A stretch of 64,000 bases of DNA from Symsagittifera roscoffensis (lineage: Eukaryota > Xenacoelomorpha > Acoela > Convolutidae), in contig NC_087069.1 of assembly GCF_963678635.1 (NCBI RefSeq), positions 28,994,776 through 29,058,775 on the forward strand, read 5' to 3'. How positions within the stretch are numbered: the stretch's first letter is position 1; the number at the start of each line of letters is the position of its first letter. Positions 11,905 to 24,137 of this stretch are shown one piece after another. Under the pieces are notes generated by a model. That model did no database searches and was not told the DNA's origin. It was given only the letters and a program-made list of their open reading frames with translations. Position numbers and translations under genes: made by a program.

Positions 11905-14010
11905 ACAACATGAAATTTTTACACCTAAACTGCAGGAGTATAAGCAAAAAAGATCAAGTTTTAAAACAAACTAGAAATTACATGTGGATTAAACTCAGTT
12001 TATGGGTTCTCTGAGTCAGGGTTTAACGACTCTAATGATAACAACTTTTGAACACTAAATAGTGATAATTTTGTCTCCTTTCAATGTGATAGATCCGCTG
12101 TCGCAAGCGAGAAAACAAAAGGAGGGGTCGTCATAATACTCATTCCTAAAACCTTACTACCTAAATTACGCACAGATCTAAACTTATTTATCAAAAGTAT
12201 CTGGGAAGAAATTAAAACATCGCAGAACAAAAATGAAAGAATAACACTATTAGATATTTCCAATAATCCAAATAAACCTAACAAAACAAAAATTGCCGAT
12301 GAACTTGCTCTGTCAGCTGACTTCGCACAATCTTATAGTTCAAATATTGTTCTCTTGGGCGACTACAACCTTAACTATTCACATACTGAAGTAAAAAATC
12401 TTTGGATACAATTTTGACGCCCTATTAATTAGAATTTGTCAATAAATCAACACCAACTCATTCAAAAACCCTGATTGACCAGATTATCACAGATTTGAAC
12501 TCAACCGTACTGAAGAACAAAGTTTTAAGTTTTACCCTAACATTTATGACTGATCACTTAGCTACAATTTTGATATCTGATATAAAGATAGTTGATAAAA
12601 CTGTGCCGTTACAGCGCAAAATCTACGATAGATTGAAACATTCAGAAAGAGAATTCAAAACTGCCCAAACATGAATTGATTGGGAGTCTCTCTACAGGCA
12701 AAATAACGCTGAAAATTGTTCCACATTCTAAATTCCAAAATAGTAAGCTGCCCGAAAAGATGCGCATCACTCAAACCAGTCTACACATTCGTACTGACAA
12801 ACCAAAAGTCAACCTGAAAGACGATAGTTCCATACCGAAAGTATTTAATCCTAAAACAACTGAGCGACAGAAACGGATTATGATAAATGACACAACAAAC
12901 TCGAAAAAATCAGCAAATAAATTTACATTGCTGAACAGTTCATTTTGTGAAGCAATAAAAAACAACTTCTAAATGGCTTATTTTGAATTTTATTGGATTT
13001 TGTTGAATTACTAGTTTTCTAAACTCGGATGTTTATTGAGGAAAAAAATAATAAAATATTTGATTCAACCATCAAAAACACGAGGACAAAAAAAGAACGC
13101 AAACAAAAATTTTGTTTTCGGTTTGTGAGTGAAAATGAATCTAAAAAAAATAATATTTTCAAACGCAAGTACACCAACTGGACCTTTTGATCTTCCAGCC
13201 TGGCTCTGAAAGATGGGTGCAATGAATTATATCCACACCCTACATTTTTTATAAGTGAACTTTTTGAGCACAATTTATTTCCAACTAAACTCAAGAGAGC
13301 GATTGTTACACCAATATGCGTAAAAAGATGACCAAGAAAAAGCAGAACAATTTGTGAAATTGCTATACAAACAAACCAATGAATACTTCTTCTCGAATGA
13401 ACTGCTCAGCTAAACCCAATTTGGTTTTGGAACTTCTTTTTCAACAATAGACATCATCTTTTATTGCACTGAATTCTTCCGCAAACCAGTGGACGCAAAT
13501 CAAAAAATATGTTCCGCAAATCAATAAAAATTTTGCTGTGTTTTTCTTAGGTTATCAAAAACTATCAACCACGATCATTCAAAGAACAAATTGTCTGATT
13601 TGTAACTAAGCAATTGAAGCGATTCATAGCTTTATAATCAATAGACAGCATAAAAATGTAGTAAATAAAAATGAATCCAATTGGATCGCAACTGACCAAG
13701 ACGTAACTCAAAGTACAATTTTGGGACCCCAATTTTAAACCTATAAGTAAATGAATTTAACTGAGTCTAGCAAAGTTGTACAATATGCAGATGATACATT
13801 ACTATTTTGTGATGATTATGACATCAAAATTTCTCTAAAATTATCGCAAATAGACTGTCAGAATTTGTCTCTGTACTTCACAAAATACTCTCTAAATTTC
13901 CACACAAAGAATTTTGAATTGATAAGATTCAGCAAAAACATCAAAGCAGAAACCAAAATTCCAAGTTCAGTATAATATTAGATGATAGCAAAATAGAGGA
14001 AAAGCCAGAA
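11905..14010 (+). mobile_element. LINE ORF2 remnant: APE endonuclease and reverse transcriptase
   Basis: At 11910 the frame begins FLHLNCRSISKKD, the standard opening of the apurinic-like endonuclease of non-LTR retrotransposons. KGGVVIILIPKTL follows near 12118 and ADFAQSYSSNIVLLGDYNLN near 12320-12375, the catalytic GD-x-N block. RT evidence starts at 13425 with FGFGTSFSTIDIIF (fingers motif) and ends with QYADDTLLFCDDYD at 13781-13820, an intact YADD active site. In between are frameshifts and a deletion of much of the linker. The C-terminal thumb is largely lost by 14010. Endonuclease and RT together nick and copy at the target site. Clade is not certain; the motif style is Jockey/CR1-like. 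Confidence 0.75.
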
Positions 14011-14154
14011 GTTGGTTTTTTTGGGGGTAATTGTTCATCAATTTCGAACTTTTCAGGGATAAGTTGAAAATATGTTGAGAAAAATGGATTGCGGGATCAA
14101 AACGTTACAATAAAAAAAACCTAATGACAATCAAACATTTAGCCATATTTTACA

Positions 14155-16860
14155 AAGACTATAATTTCAGTGTGAATTCTCGGCTCCTGAATTCATCGCG
14201 TGTGTTGATCCTCGTCCTCTCCTTCCAAATATGCAAAGCCTCTAGTGGCAGTAGCTTATGAGTGTCAGCAGTACCGCTTACCTCCTCATTACATTCTAAC
14301 AAGTGTTGCTCAAATGGGGGTTCCCCTTTTGCGGTGTTCATCGACCCTCGTGGTTAAATTTTGGACTGTCCGGCCGGCATTGGTTGAGTTACAGCCACTA
14401 CATGTAAGCTTATACACCACTTTGGATCTCAGTTCACGAGCAAAAGAAAAAATGAGGGATGGCAAGCATGTTTTCAACTTTCTTGTTAAAAAAGTTTTAG
14501 TGTCCGGATATTAGCCGAACCTTTGCAGCTAACAACTAAGATGGATTGCCTCGATAATGCTTTGTAAAAAATGTGGTGAGTCTTTCAACCATTTATCTTT
14601 TCTTCTTTCTGATGCCTTCACCTCTAAATTTTTCTTTCCCTCAATGATCTTGTTAAGAGTTTCAAACACTACCCTCTCCGACCAATTTTTCGGATATTGA
14701 TTTTCAATTCATTGTTTCCGATTTTTTCCAATGCCTGGTCAAAATTTTCCCATGTTGAGGTACTTCTGAAAACCCTATGAACCGTTCCTTGAATAACGTT
14801 TTTTTGTACTGCAAAAGTGCACAACAACTGAAATTTAGAATGGTGCCGGTATCAGTGGGTTTTCGGTATCAACCACATGTGATCATTTTTCCTGCATCCA
14901 TTTGGACATTTAAGTCCAAAAAGGCCAAATTTCCGTTACTATCAAGTTCTTCTATTGTGAACTGCAAGTTTGCATGCAACTTATTGGCAGCCTCATGAAC
15001 TACCCCAGGACCGCCCCTGACAGTTCTAACTATGTCGTCCACATATCTTAGAAGATTTTAACACCATTCACAGTCCAATCTGCTTCCTGTTGTTTTTTGC
15101 AAGTCATGCAATACCATACTGTTTCAGCGATGTCTGCGTATTCGGCTTCCAATATGTTACCGCACCCTAAGTAGTACCAATTCAATTAAGCTTCGCATTC
15201 TACCCCTTTAGTCCTATAGGTCACTTTTTTCTGACATCCAGGGCAGACTTCCTTGTTACCCTCATTTAGAACAGTCCATTTTGGTACTTCTGTCGTTAAT
15301 GCCGGTTCGTATTCTTTGAGCCACAATTTGGCGAGTATTACTGCAAGGGAGGCGCTCATTGCTAAAACGCCTTTTTGTACAAACCATTGCATTTCAAGTC
15401 TATCTTACTCACTGCCAAATTCAGCTGATTTTTCAAGATGTTTCCTAAGGGTTCACTCGCTCATATAATCTCTTCGGGGCTATTTCAACCGCTTCCTTGA
15501 GCGGGAAATTAGTGTACAAACTCTTTACAGAGATTATACTATCATCAGAATCCAATTCAGTTTTCTCCAAGATTTCACCGGACATTTGAGTGTTGGTTTT
15601 TAGGTTTGCCCCCTCAATTTCATCAAAGTTCTCCGCCAGTGTTTTATAGGTTGTCATATGAGCTACCAAGTAAAGAAAGGACGGTCGAAGTCGTCTGCCT
15701 TATTTGTGTACATTTGCTAATCCATGGAGCCGCGCCCCATTGATCTCAAACTAGTATACAGTGCTTCGCTAATCTCGTCCTTCTTTTTCATGACCAGTTA
15801 ATTTTTGCTTATATCTTTTTCATTGTTTATAATCACGCTGTGTGTCAGATTCTTCCTCTCACTAAATTGTTCTGCCTGTAATAAATTTTTCAGTTTCTTT
15901 TCAAATGTCTCCTTTTTCTTTACACAATACCCACACTCTTATCAAACGGCACTGCCAGAAGACCGTTGTCCTTCAAATACTTTCTGGCTTTTTCAACACC
16001 TTTGTCAGAAGGGGTCTGTTTCACATTGTTGGCATATCTCTTTGCAGCTGCTTCAATCTCAAATAAATTATCTCCTGGTAATCTATTTAACTTCAGTTCG
16101 GACAAAAAACTATCAATGTCCGCAAAGAAATGATTTTCATTGAGTTCGTCTCATACCGGATATTTTGATACAAAACATAAAACTTCCCGCACACAGAGCG
16201 GTATAATCAATTCGACTAAAATTTTAATTGACCTTTCATCCAAGTTTTTCAATGGTATATCCTGTAATTCCGAAAATTGTTAAAGCTTTCTCTTGTGTCG
16301 GCTTATCAGGCTATTGACATTACACCTTGCTTGCATGTTTAGACAGAATAATAGCGAAGTTCACCACTTCTCATTAATACACCAATATTCCCTTGCTTTT
16401 GCTAGATTACCCGATGCCTTGGCCCTATCCGCATTTGCCTGGCTTTTCTCAGATCTCAAGAGTCTCGGTTTAAAACTGTGCACCGCTTGATCCGAAAAAC
16501 ACCGTTATCAAACACGCGAAACCGTATTAAATCTGGTATAATGTCATTATCGAGACAGTTTTCAGAAATTTAGTTCTCAGGAAAATGCTATAAGGTTTAA
16601 AAAAACGTTTTAAATAATCTAACACAAGTTTCCAAATGAGTTTTTTTTTCAGGACCAATCACAGGAGTGGTGGTGGCAGCAAAATTTCGGTAATCTCTTT
16701 GCAGGCCACGAGCACTTAAACTCATGTGGCACTCAGCACAGCAAAGAAAAAACAGCCCCAACAATATCTTAGCACTTATTGGTCGTTCGGCTCCGGCTGG
16801 AGGTCCCCAGCCAACACCTCCGCGCCTTTGCCCTGCTTTGTCACCTCCGCCTCAGAGTCA
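14155..16860 (-). mobile_element. Penelope-like element copy 2 (PLE-2) with RT, PHD-like insert and GIY-YIG nuclease
   Basis: Read on the minus strand, the element starts near 16860. The N-terminal domain has IEAAAKRYANNVKQ, then ARKYLKDNGLLAVPFDKS (16105-15920), followed by RT motif A as SVKSLYTNFPLKEAVEIA (15540-15480) and motif B as LAMSASLAVILAKLWLKEYE (15360-15300). A cysteine-rich insert follows (15245-15099), then YVDD at 15044-15033, NGNLAFLDLNVQ and YRKPTDTGTILNF. Near 14425-14335 VVYKLTCSGCNSTNAGRTVQ and TTRVDEHR identify a GIY-YIG endonuclease with N in place of the second Y. This RT plus C-terminal GIY-YIG order defines canonical Penelope elements. Multiple stops and frameshifts mean it is inactive. 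Confidence 0.85.
15099..15245 (-). other. PHD-like zinc finger inserted in the PLE-2 reverse transcriptase
   Basis: Between RT motif B and YVDD the minus-strand frame shows C-P-G-C, about 13 residues, then V-E-C-E-A with the next Cys codon replaced by TAA, then W-Y-Y-L-G-C and, 16 residues on, W-Y-C-M-T-C. Spacing matches a C4HC3 PHD finger with the His position occupied by Tyr. PLE-1 keeps the fourth Cys (VECAACLKW) but has lost the second (CPGF), so the ancestor probably had all of them. PHD fingers usually bind histone tails; whether this one did is inference. Confidence 0.55.
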
Positions 16861-16949
16861 TTTGCGTGATGTTTCAAATAGAGCCGAAGCTGCAATCGTT
16901 GGAAGGCGAAAGCTTTCACTACAAAACAACCAATACTGAAAATGACGCT

Positions 16950-17395
16950 TGACTTGACATCAAGGCAAAGGACTTCGAGGAGGCCGATTCAGTCGAACCT
17001 TTTTCGATGTAAAAGCTCTCAACGCCCATGCTAAATCCTGTCCTAAGAGTATATCTGAGGTCATCAATTATCTTGAGAGTCTCAAAACATTGAAATACCA
17101 AGAAACAATTCAAGATGTGGGACACAGCAGCTTTGTTCGACCAATTTTTGCGTGTACAGGAAAAGCACCAGGCTCTACAAAAACCGTCCAGAAACTAGCA
17201 GAGAATTTAAGCGAAAAACGGAACAAATCATACTCAGACACAATAAACTTTGTAAGAACCTAAATAAATTTGCACTTCTGAGGAGTGCAATCCTCTGCCT
17301 CAGGGAGTACAACAAACTTAAAATTACATCCATCAGTGCTATAATCGAGGAGAGAACTGACAGTTCTCTGGATGCTTTAAAATTGATTTGATGTA
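16950..17395 (+). mobile_element. C-terminal remnant of an RT element (NAFNSLNR family)
   Basis: An open frame at 16967-17263 reads GLRGGRFSRTFFDVKALNAH, then VGHSSFVRPIFACTGKAPGS and TVQKLAENLSEKRN. After a frameshift 17265-17391 reads FALLRSAILCLREYN. These blocks match, in order, the conserved C-terminal region of the invertebrate RT family whose motif A is seen at 9600-9710 (consensus FFDVRVFNPHA, HxSFxPLVF, TGGxGP, RLA, SLLRSAILCLRG). No RT palm motif remains here. It abuts the 5' end of PLE-2 in the opposite orientation, so one probably inserted next to or into the other. Confidence 0.65.
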
Positions 17396-18770
17396 TTCGC
17401 AAATTTTTGCCGATTAATTTCTAGAGCGCATGTCCCTGTTCAGCTTGTGCACTTACCGTAACTAAACGGTAGGGCCCCTTTTGTAATTTAGTTTTTTTAA
17501 CGTATTCGACAAGGCTGTTATTTCTGACTTCTTTCAGAAATGTAATGAATGGTTCTCGAAAATGTCTCAGGGTAAATTGCTGGCAGAAATTGCAGCTGCG
17601 AACAAAGCAGGACTTGTGAACAAAGGATATTGCGCGGACAAATATGCTCGTTATTTCGTGCCGAAGGTTGTGCATTATAGCCCTGTTGTCCACAAAGAAC
17701 ATTTCACGAAATCAAGGTTCACAATTGGAATTTTCTTGCGTTACATTGCGAATCAATACTTTTTATTCCGACCATTCAAAATGGGGAGGAACTTTGTATT
17801 CGGGTGTTTTAATGATTTTTGTTTTCATTGAAAAATTGTCCCAGTGTTGAGAAAAGCCGGTTTGAAGTTTTGGTAATCGTTTAAAAGTATGTTCACGTTA
17901 GAAACCTCCGATCGAACCTTATGTTATATAATTTTAGTGAATTTATATTGCGTAATTTTGAGGGCAAAGTATATCCATTTGGGATTGTGTTTCAGTTTGG
18001 ATAGGTCATAAAATTAATTTAATTAAGACCATTAATTTAAATATTTGCTATTTAAGTATATAACTCAGAAAAGTTGTGTGACTTACACTTGCTTAATAAT
18101 ATTAGTTATCATTTTGCAATTAAAGTGTTCATTTTTTAAAGTTAAATGAAATTTTTTATGACACAAATTTTTTTCTCGGCTCAACAGGTTTCGACTCAAA
18201 GTTAGTCGCCTTTGTTGCCGCTCTGTAAATGATTTCCACTTTTTAAGGGCTGTTTGTGAACTTAATCTTATGCAAATATGAAGTTTTTGTAGCTCTATTT
18301 TTCAACGTTTGTCAAGTTATTTTTTCAAGTATTTTTTTTTTTCAAGTAATTTTTTTTCAAGCATAATTTTTCAGAAATTTTTCTGACTTCTGTTTTTTTT
18401 CATTCACTATTTTTTAGCGCAATGTGTTTTTTGCTCCGCTTCGCCTCTGTGTAGATGAAAGTTGCTATCTTAAAATTTGTCGGTGTCATCATTTTCACAG
18501 AGACTGAATTTTCTATTGATACCCTTTAGGTATCGCCAGATTTGATGTCTTTGTGAATTCACGTCTATAAATATAACCGTTTTCTCCCGCTAGTCATCAA
18601 GTACCCTTAAGGTCCCAAACAACTGTTTTCATAACCCTAACACTGATACTTCAGTCCTCAATCGGCGCCCTTCAGGTACCACCCTGAGGACTCGAGTACA
18701 CTACCTAAACCTTCATCCCCCAAACACAGTTTCCACAGAGATAAGAGGACGTAAACATAAATAAAACTGA
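17396..18770. other. No gene recognised; includes the presumed LINE 5' UTR
   Basis: AT-rich, with T-runs around 18320-18410. A minus-strand frame of 93 codons (17421-17702) with a few Cys residues matches nothing I know. The last few hundred bases before 18773 are less AT-rich and probably belong to the 5' UTR of the following LINE. Confidence 0.4.
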
Positions 18771-18772
18771 GA

Positions 18773-19646
18773 ATGTCAAAGGACAAAAAACCTTGCAAAG
18801 CATGCAAAAAACCCATAAACGAAAATGACCCAATATACAATTGCATCACCTGTAATTGCTCTATGCACCTTGAAGTTGTCTGCACTGGCCTCTCGACCGT
18901 TGCACTCAATGGAATACTGGAACTTGGTAACAACGCACTACTGATATGCAATACCTGTTTGTTCAACGGAAAAAGAGATCAAGTAATCAGAAGCACAGCA
19001 TCACATGACAAAAGTGAAAACATCAAAAAAATTGAAGAAGAAATTTCAAAATTAAGTAAAGTAGTAGCCGAAGTCTCGACAAAAATGGAAAATATTAAAG
19101 ATCCCATCCAAAGCCTGCCAATAGCAGAACAGGGTAAAACCTGGTCACAAGTAGCGCCGCAAAACAATCAAACCCCTGAGCAAAGGATTGAGAATAAGAG
19201 GGGTCCCCGAGATCAAGGAAAGAGATGGAAGAAAAAGACTTGACCATGACTATGATGAGGTAAATAAAATCATGAAATTCTTAAACCTTGAATGCAATAT
19301 CACTGATCTCAAGCGTTTGGGAAAGTTCAGCGAAGAACGAGCAAACCACAGAACTATACTGGTACGAGTTACCTGTCCAATAGAAATAGACTTGATACTA
19401 TCATCAACACCGGACCTCAAAAATTATGACAAAAATGTCTTCATAAGTAAGGAACTCTCAGTCGAAGAAATGAAACTGGAAAACGCCATCCTGAGAGAAC
19501 GTAGAAATCTCATCAGCAGTGGTAAAAACCCCAAAAATCTTCGAATCAGAAACCTAGAACTGCATGAAAAAGTAGACGACACCTGGACAAAAGTTACAAT
19601 TAAACCGGAGGAAAACAGCACAATTCAGATTAGAAATAACAACTGA
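18773..19646 (+). mobile_element. LINE ORF1 with N-terminal PHD finger (one frameshift)
   Basis: The first frame (18773-19243) opens with a C4HC3 finger: Cys at residues 8, 11, 24 and 27, His32, Cys37, Cys59 and Cys62. A Lys/Glu-rich helical stretch follows (about residues 80-115). Near 19180-19205 the reading must change frame, continuing as RIRGVPEIKERDGR and RTILVRVTCP, then VFISKELSVEEMKLE to the stop at 19646. The second half resembles the RNA-binding RRM-like and C-terminal domains of LINE ORF1 proteins (RGVPE, RTILVRV, LRIRNLELH). ORF1 packages the element RNA. ORF2 begins only 18 bases after the stop. The single indel suggests a fairly young copy. Confidence 0.8.
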
Positions 19647-19664
19647 CTAGAATCGCTGAATGTT

Positions 19665-22525
19665 ATGTCATTCAATACACGAAGTATACTGGATATAAAT
19701 AGACGTATGAAACTTAGCAATATAATACTATCGAACGATTATGACATTATTTGCTTAAGCGAAACTTGGTTAACTGAAAATATCCCTGACAACGCGCTTT
19801 TTCTGCCTGCACACATAATAACTAGATGTGATAGACCTACCAACTCAACAAAATCGAAACACGGGGGCGTGCTTATTGCTGTTAAGCAATCCCTAGCTTT
19901 CACAAAACTTGAAATACACACTACGGACTGCGTTGGACTCCTCCTTAACACTCCGACACCTCTCATCCTATGCTCTATCTACAGTGCCCCGAACGAAAGC
20001 AAATATAAGCTATCCACAGATGACTTCAACAAACTATTGAATATGCTAACTGACTACTCAAATGAATTTCAATGCCCAAATATTTTATTGGTTGGTGACA
20101 TCAACTTCGCTAATACGCATTGGCAAACCTTGCAATCAACCCAAAAACACGAACAATTAGTACTGCAGACTTTTACTGATATGAACTTTCAACAGTTTAT
20201 CGAACCCCCTCATGACCAATTAGATATTGTCCTTTGCAACAACCCCGACATTATTTTAAACACCACGATAGACAACCATATGAAAAAACACTTCTCACAC
20301 CAAGAAAGAGAATTATCAGACCACAACCCTTTTCTAATCACGATATCATCTCTTACACACAATGACGAAAAAGCCACTCCCATACAACACGGATCCGACT
20401 TTCTGGACTTTGGTGTCTTCTCATTAAACAACGTCGATTGGATTACTTTAAACAAATACATTTTGGAACACCCATTTCAACCGTACTGCTACTCTAACAT
20501 TGACTACTTAATCAACTCATGGTACCTCTGGCTATATATAGCACTAGAAAAACACATGAAAAAACAGACCGAACACCGTATGAACCTAGCACCTTGGATC
20601 ACACCTGAAACCTCCAATATTATCAAAAGACTCAACACAGCATCAAAAAAAGTAGCCTTTAAAAATACTCATACTAATAACCGCAATCTTGAAAGACTTA
20701 AAAACCTTGTAGATCATTTATCCGAATTAGATCAGAAAAATTTCGAAGAATCAACTTTCAAGGGCAGAAATTTCTCAAAGCTCCAAAAATACTTTAAAAG
20801 CATACGAAAAAACTCAAGTACTCCAAAAACAATGCACTGGAATGAAAAAACCGAATCAACAGAGCGCGGTAAAGCTAATCTTCTAAACAATTACTTCGTA
20901 AGCGTTTTAACATTAAACAGAATGAAAACATTTTACCAATAGCTGAATTACCTGGCTCAATCAAATGCTTCAATTTCTCTGAAAATGAGATATACGACAT
21001 CCTTAAAACATTAAACCTCCAAAAAGCAAGAGGACCAGATAGACTCGGTAACACAGTCGTAACCAATATAGCAGATAGCATAACTTCATCTCTAAAACTG
21101 ATTTATAACACCATCACCAACAAAGCAACGTTTCCAACGATCTGGAAACTTAGCCAAATCATCCCAACTTGTAAAAATGGAGACAAGCAATCGGTCACAA
21201 ACTACAGGCCCATCAGCCTGCTAACTGCAGTATCCAAAGTCTTAGAGAAACTGATCTTCCTTAAAATCTCACCAAAGATCTTCTCGCAAATCCATGACAG
21301 CCAATTTGGCTTCTGTCCTAAACGATCGACAACTCTGCAAATGCTCCAATTCCTCGACAAAATCTATGATGACTTTGATAACCCTAATATCAAGTCTCTA
21401 CATGCAATATACTTAGACTTCGAAAAGGCTTTCGACAAAGTTCCTTACGACTTGTGCATATATAAACTCAATAAATTTGGCATATCAGGAAACGCACTTA
21501 AACTATTAGCAAACTACTTAACCAACAGAAAACAGCAAGTACGAATAGGTGCGGCAGTATCCATCCATCTTGAAGTTAGTAGCGGCGTACCTCAAGGCTC
21601 ACTGTTAGGGCCAGTATTCTTCATTACATTCATCAACGATTTACCGTCATCACTCACCAACTCGTGCTATGGTTACGCAGACGATTATAAAATTGTTGCA
21701 ACGAACCCTTCCCTGCTCCAACATAATTCCATGAGTCTTAATCTGAAAAAATGTCACAATATAATATTCAAAGACCCCCAACTTGACCTAAACATGTATC
21801 TCGGTGACCATATACTTGAAAAAACCTGTTCAGAAAAAGACCTTGGTATACAAATAACCAACAACCTAAACTGGTCAGCACACGCAAAAATAAGAGCCCA
21901 AAAAGCAATAGGCTGCTTATTTTTAATTAAAAGAAATATTTCAAAATCAGCGAGCTTAAAAATGAAACGGAACTCCTACTGTGGATATGTAACCCCAATT
22001 GTGTCATATGGCTCACCCATATGGAAAGCAAATAAGTGTGAATTAAGAATTATTCAAGATGTCCAACGAAAAGCTACACGTTGGATACTGTCATGTAACA
22101 ACATCAACTATAAAGACAGACTGATTAGATTAAACCTGCTTCCACTGTCTCTCTACCACGAAATGCACGACATTCTCTTGCTTCATAAAATAATAAACGA
22201 CCAATACAACTTCCATTGGAGACATTTTGTTCAGTTCAAAGAATCTACAGCCCCAACAAGAAGATCAACGAAAAATAACTTAGCGCATAAAAATTATCAT
22301 TACGAAAAATCGAAAAGCAATTTCTGGCACAGAACACCTATACTAGCAAACAAAATTTTACAGACTCAGGAAGAAGAAGACCTGTTTGCGATGAAATACG
22401 AAAGACTCAAATCAAGCCTCAAAAACGTTTTCTGGATATATTTCATCAGTAAATATGAGGAAAGTGTCCCATGCACATGGAGAATAAACTGCTGCAATAG
22501 CTGTGTAAACTCAAAGAAACTATAA
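19665..22525 (+). mobile_element. LINE ORF2: endonuclease and reverse transcriptase (one frameshift, internal deletion)
   Basis: The APE endonuclease fills the first 225 codons: MSFNTRSI, CLSETWL, HGGVLIAV, LLVGDINF and SDHNPF, with the catalytic Glu, Asp-x-Asn and Ser-Asp-His residues all visible. The frame breaks between about 20895 and 20909 (NNYFVS to FNIKQNENI) and is then open to 22525. RT motifs: KARGPDRLG, NYRPISLLTAVSKVLEK, QFGFCPKRSTT, AIYLDFEKAFDKV, SSGVPQGSLLGPVFF and GYADD (active site 21674-21685). After YADDYKIV the usual 15-20 residues before the conserved N-x-M-x-L-N-x-x-K-C are missing, an in-frame deletion. The thumb and C-terminal blocks ITNNLNWSAH and ATRWILSCN are intact. 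Together with ORF1 it forms the best-preserved element in the window. Confidence 0.88.
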
Positions 22526-22606
22526 AACTCAGTTTAAAACTCCCAACGCGGGGCATTTTAGCCCCATGGCTTTATGTCTAAATCCTTGTTTATTATTATT
22601 TTTATT
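22526..22606 (+). mobile_element. LINE 3' UTR and TTATTATT-type tail
   Basis: Directly after the ORF2 stop, a short stem-forming sequence (GGGGCATTTTAGCCCC, 22550-22565) is followed by TTGTTTATTATTATTTTTATTATG. A short hairpin and a TTATT repeat tail in place of poly(A) are typical of CR1/L2/Daphne-like LINE 3' ends. This sets the right border of the element near 22606. Confidence 0.6.
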
Positions 22607-23470
22607 ATGCTAAGAAAACTTGGTATACTAAATTGAAAACATATTTTAAAAGCTTCCTTGGCAAAAATGTTTTAAAAAATTATAATTTTTTTTCAAATAG
22701 AACAAAAAATTACTAATTTTTTTTCGGGTTTCTCTGTTATTCATTTTTCGAGTGCAACTGTTGTCATTCCAGCCAAACTCAATTACTTTCAACTCATGTG
22801 AATAGTTTTCTTTTAACATCACGCACAACAAAAAGAGACTTAAAAATGTTCATTTTTTTAAATATATATAGTAGTGAAGACTGTACGGTGAAGCCCAAAG
22901 ATTTATACCCCTCAAGTTTCAAGTGGGTATACCCATCAAGTTACATTTTTTCAACGCTCAACTGAATATTTTTTAAGCACAACACTCCTGAGGAGGTGTT
23001 TATCGTTTTCAATTCTATAATCATGAAGCTATCCAAAAATGTACCCCTCCTAAATAAAGTTTTATATGCAATGATAAACCTAGTGTAAACTTTGAGGTCG
23101 AAATGTTTATAGCTGTATTGAAAAAGAAAAAGCGCCAAAAGGAACTTCATAAATGGCACAAAAAATTCAAACAGTCAGCGTATAGCTTTTATATTCCAAG
23201 AAACTTTCTCGGAGTAACAGTGACGAATAATTTTTAAATGGCAAATCTCTTAAAGTATAATTTTTTAAGACTAGGTTGTTTCTGACAAAAAAGAAACCCA
23301 GATAATGACATACTTTCTTTCACAAAATCATAAATTTTCATTCGTTTTCTTCACTGCCGTTGAATGTAAGAAATGCTTTGCCTTAATGCAAATAACCACC
23401 AGGTCCATCTGATATTCCAGTATGGGCTGCTAATTTTGGATGCAGTCAAATCTACACTCATCCAAGGTAC
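22607..23470. other. No gene recognised
   Basis: AT-rich spacer with short ORFs on both strands; no protein motif, repeat match or RNA structure noted. Confidence 0.4.
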
Positions 23471-24137
23471 GAATTTTGCACTCCAAACACTGGAAGAAAG
23501 CCAAAGTTTTGGGAAAAGAAAGCCAACGTTTTTTCAATTAGGAAAAGATCTTCAAAAGATCCGGCGTCATTTTTTTCGCAAATGACCTAAAGCTCTCTAA
23601 CAAGCTTAGTCTTGTAGCGTCCAATCTGAATTTGTTGCTTTCTTTTTGTGGACAACCAATTCTCTTCTAATTAATGACAGCTTGACTATCAGTAGCATTA
23701 AATTAAACAGGGCTGCGTAGATTAAGTATCTTAGTGTAATACTCCAAGATGACCTTGAATGGGATTCTCACCCTCGAAGCAAACTTGGTAAATGCAATCG
23801 TATTTTACAGTTTTTTTGTCGAACGGTGTTCACCGGCTTATTTCTAGACCTTGCTTGGTCGAAGAATTTTGAAGCATTCCAAAACCTCGTCCGTAAATAG
23901 GTTTCTGGTGCTGATGATGAAATTTCCAGTTTAAACCGTCTGATTTTTCCACCAAATTGCTAGCTCTTTGTAATGTCTGATGTCATTGCTGTGGAAAATA
24001 TTTCACTAGAAAACCAATTTAAGTATAGCAAATTAGTTATGCATCAGCTGCTGGTTATACACGTTACTGACGTCATCAAATGTTTAGAATTCGGAAGACT
24101 TCGAGTTCAAGACATTTAACGCAAAAGATTTAAATTC
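23470..24137 (+). mobile_element. LINE RT C-terminal remnant
   Basis: Around 23560-23640 the frame reads GVIFFANDLKLSNKLSL and SNLNLLLSFCG, matching FADD-L-K-L plus the following helix of a LINE RT with Asp to Asn in the active site. At 23700-23800 it reads IKYLSVILQDDLEWDSH, then KLGKCNRILQFF, the conserved thumb block (YLGV-x-L-D-x-x-L-x-W-x-x-H). Several stops follow. The copy differs from the LINE ending at 22606. It ends where the 6.2-kb duplicated block begins. Confidence 0.65.

Noticed and set aside
17421-17702. Minus-strand 93-codon ORF with Cys residues as a possible small exon
   Set aside because: No domain, no supporting splice sites and surrounded by transposon debris. A + strand ORF overlaps it.
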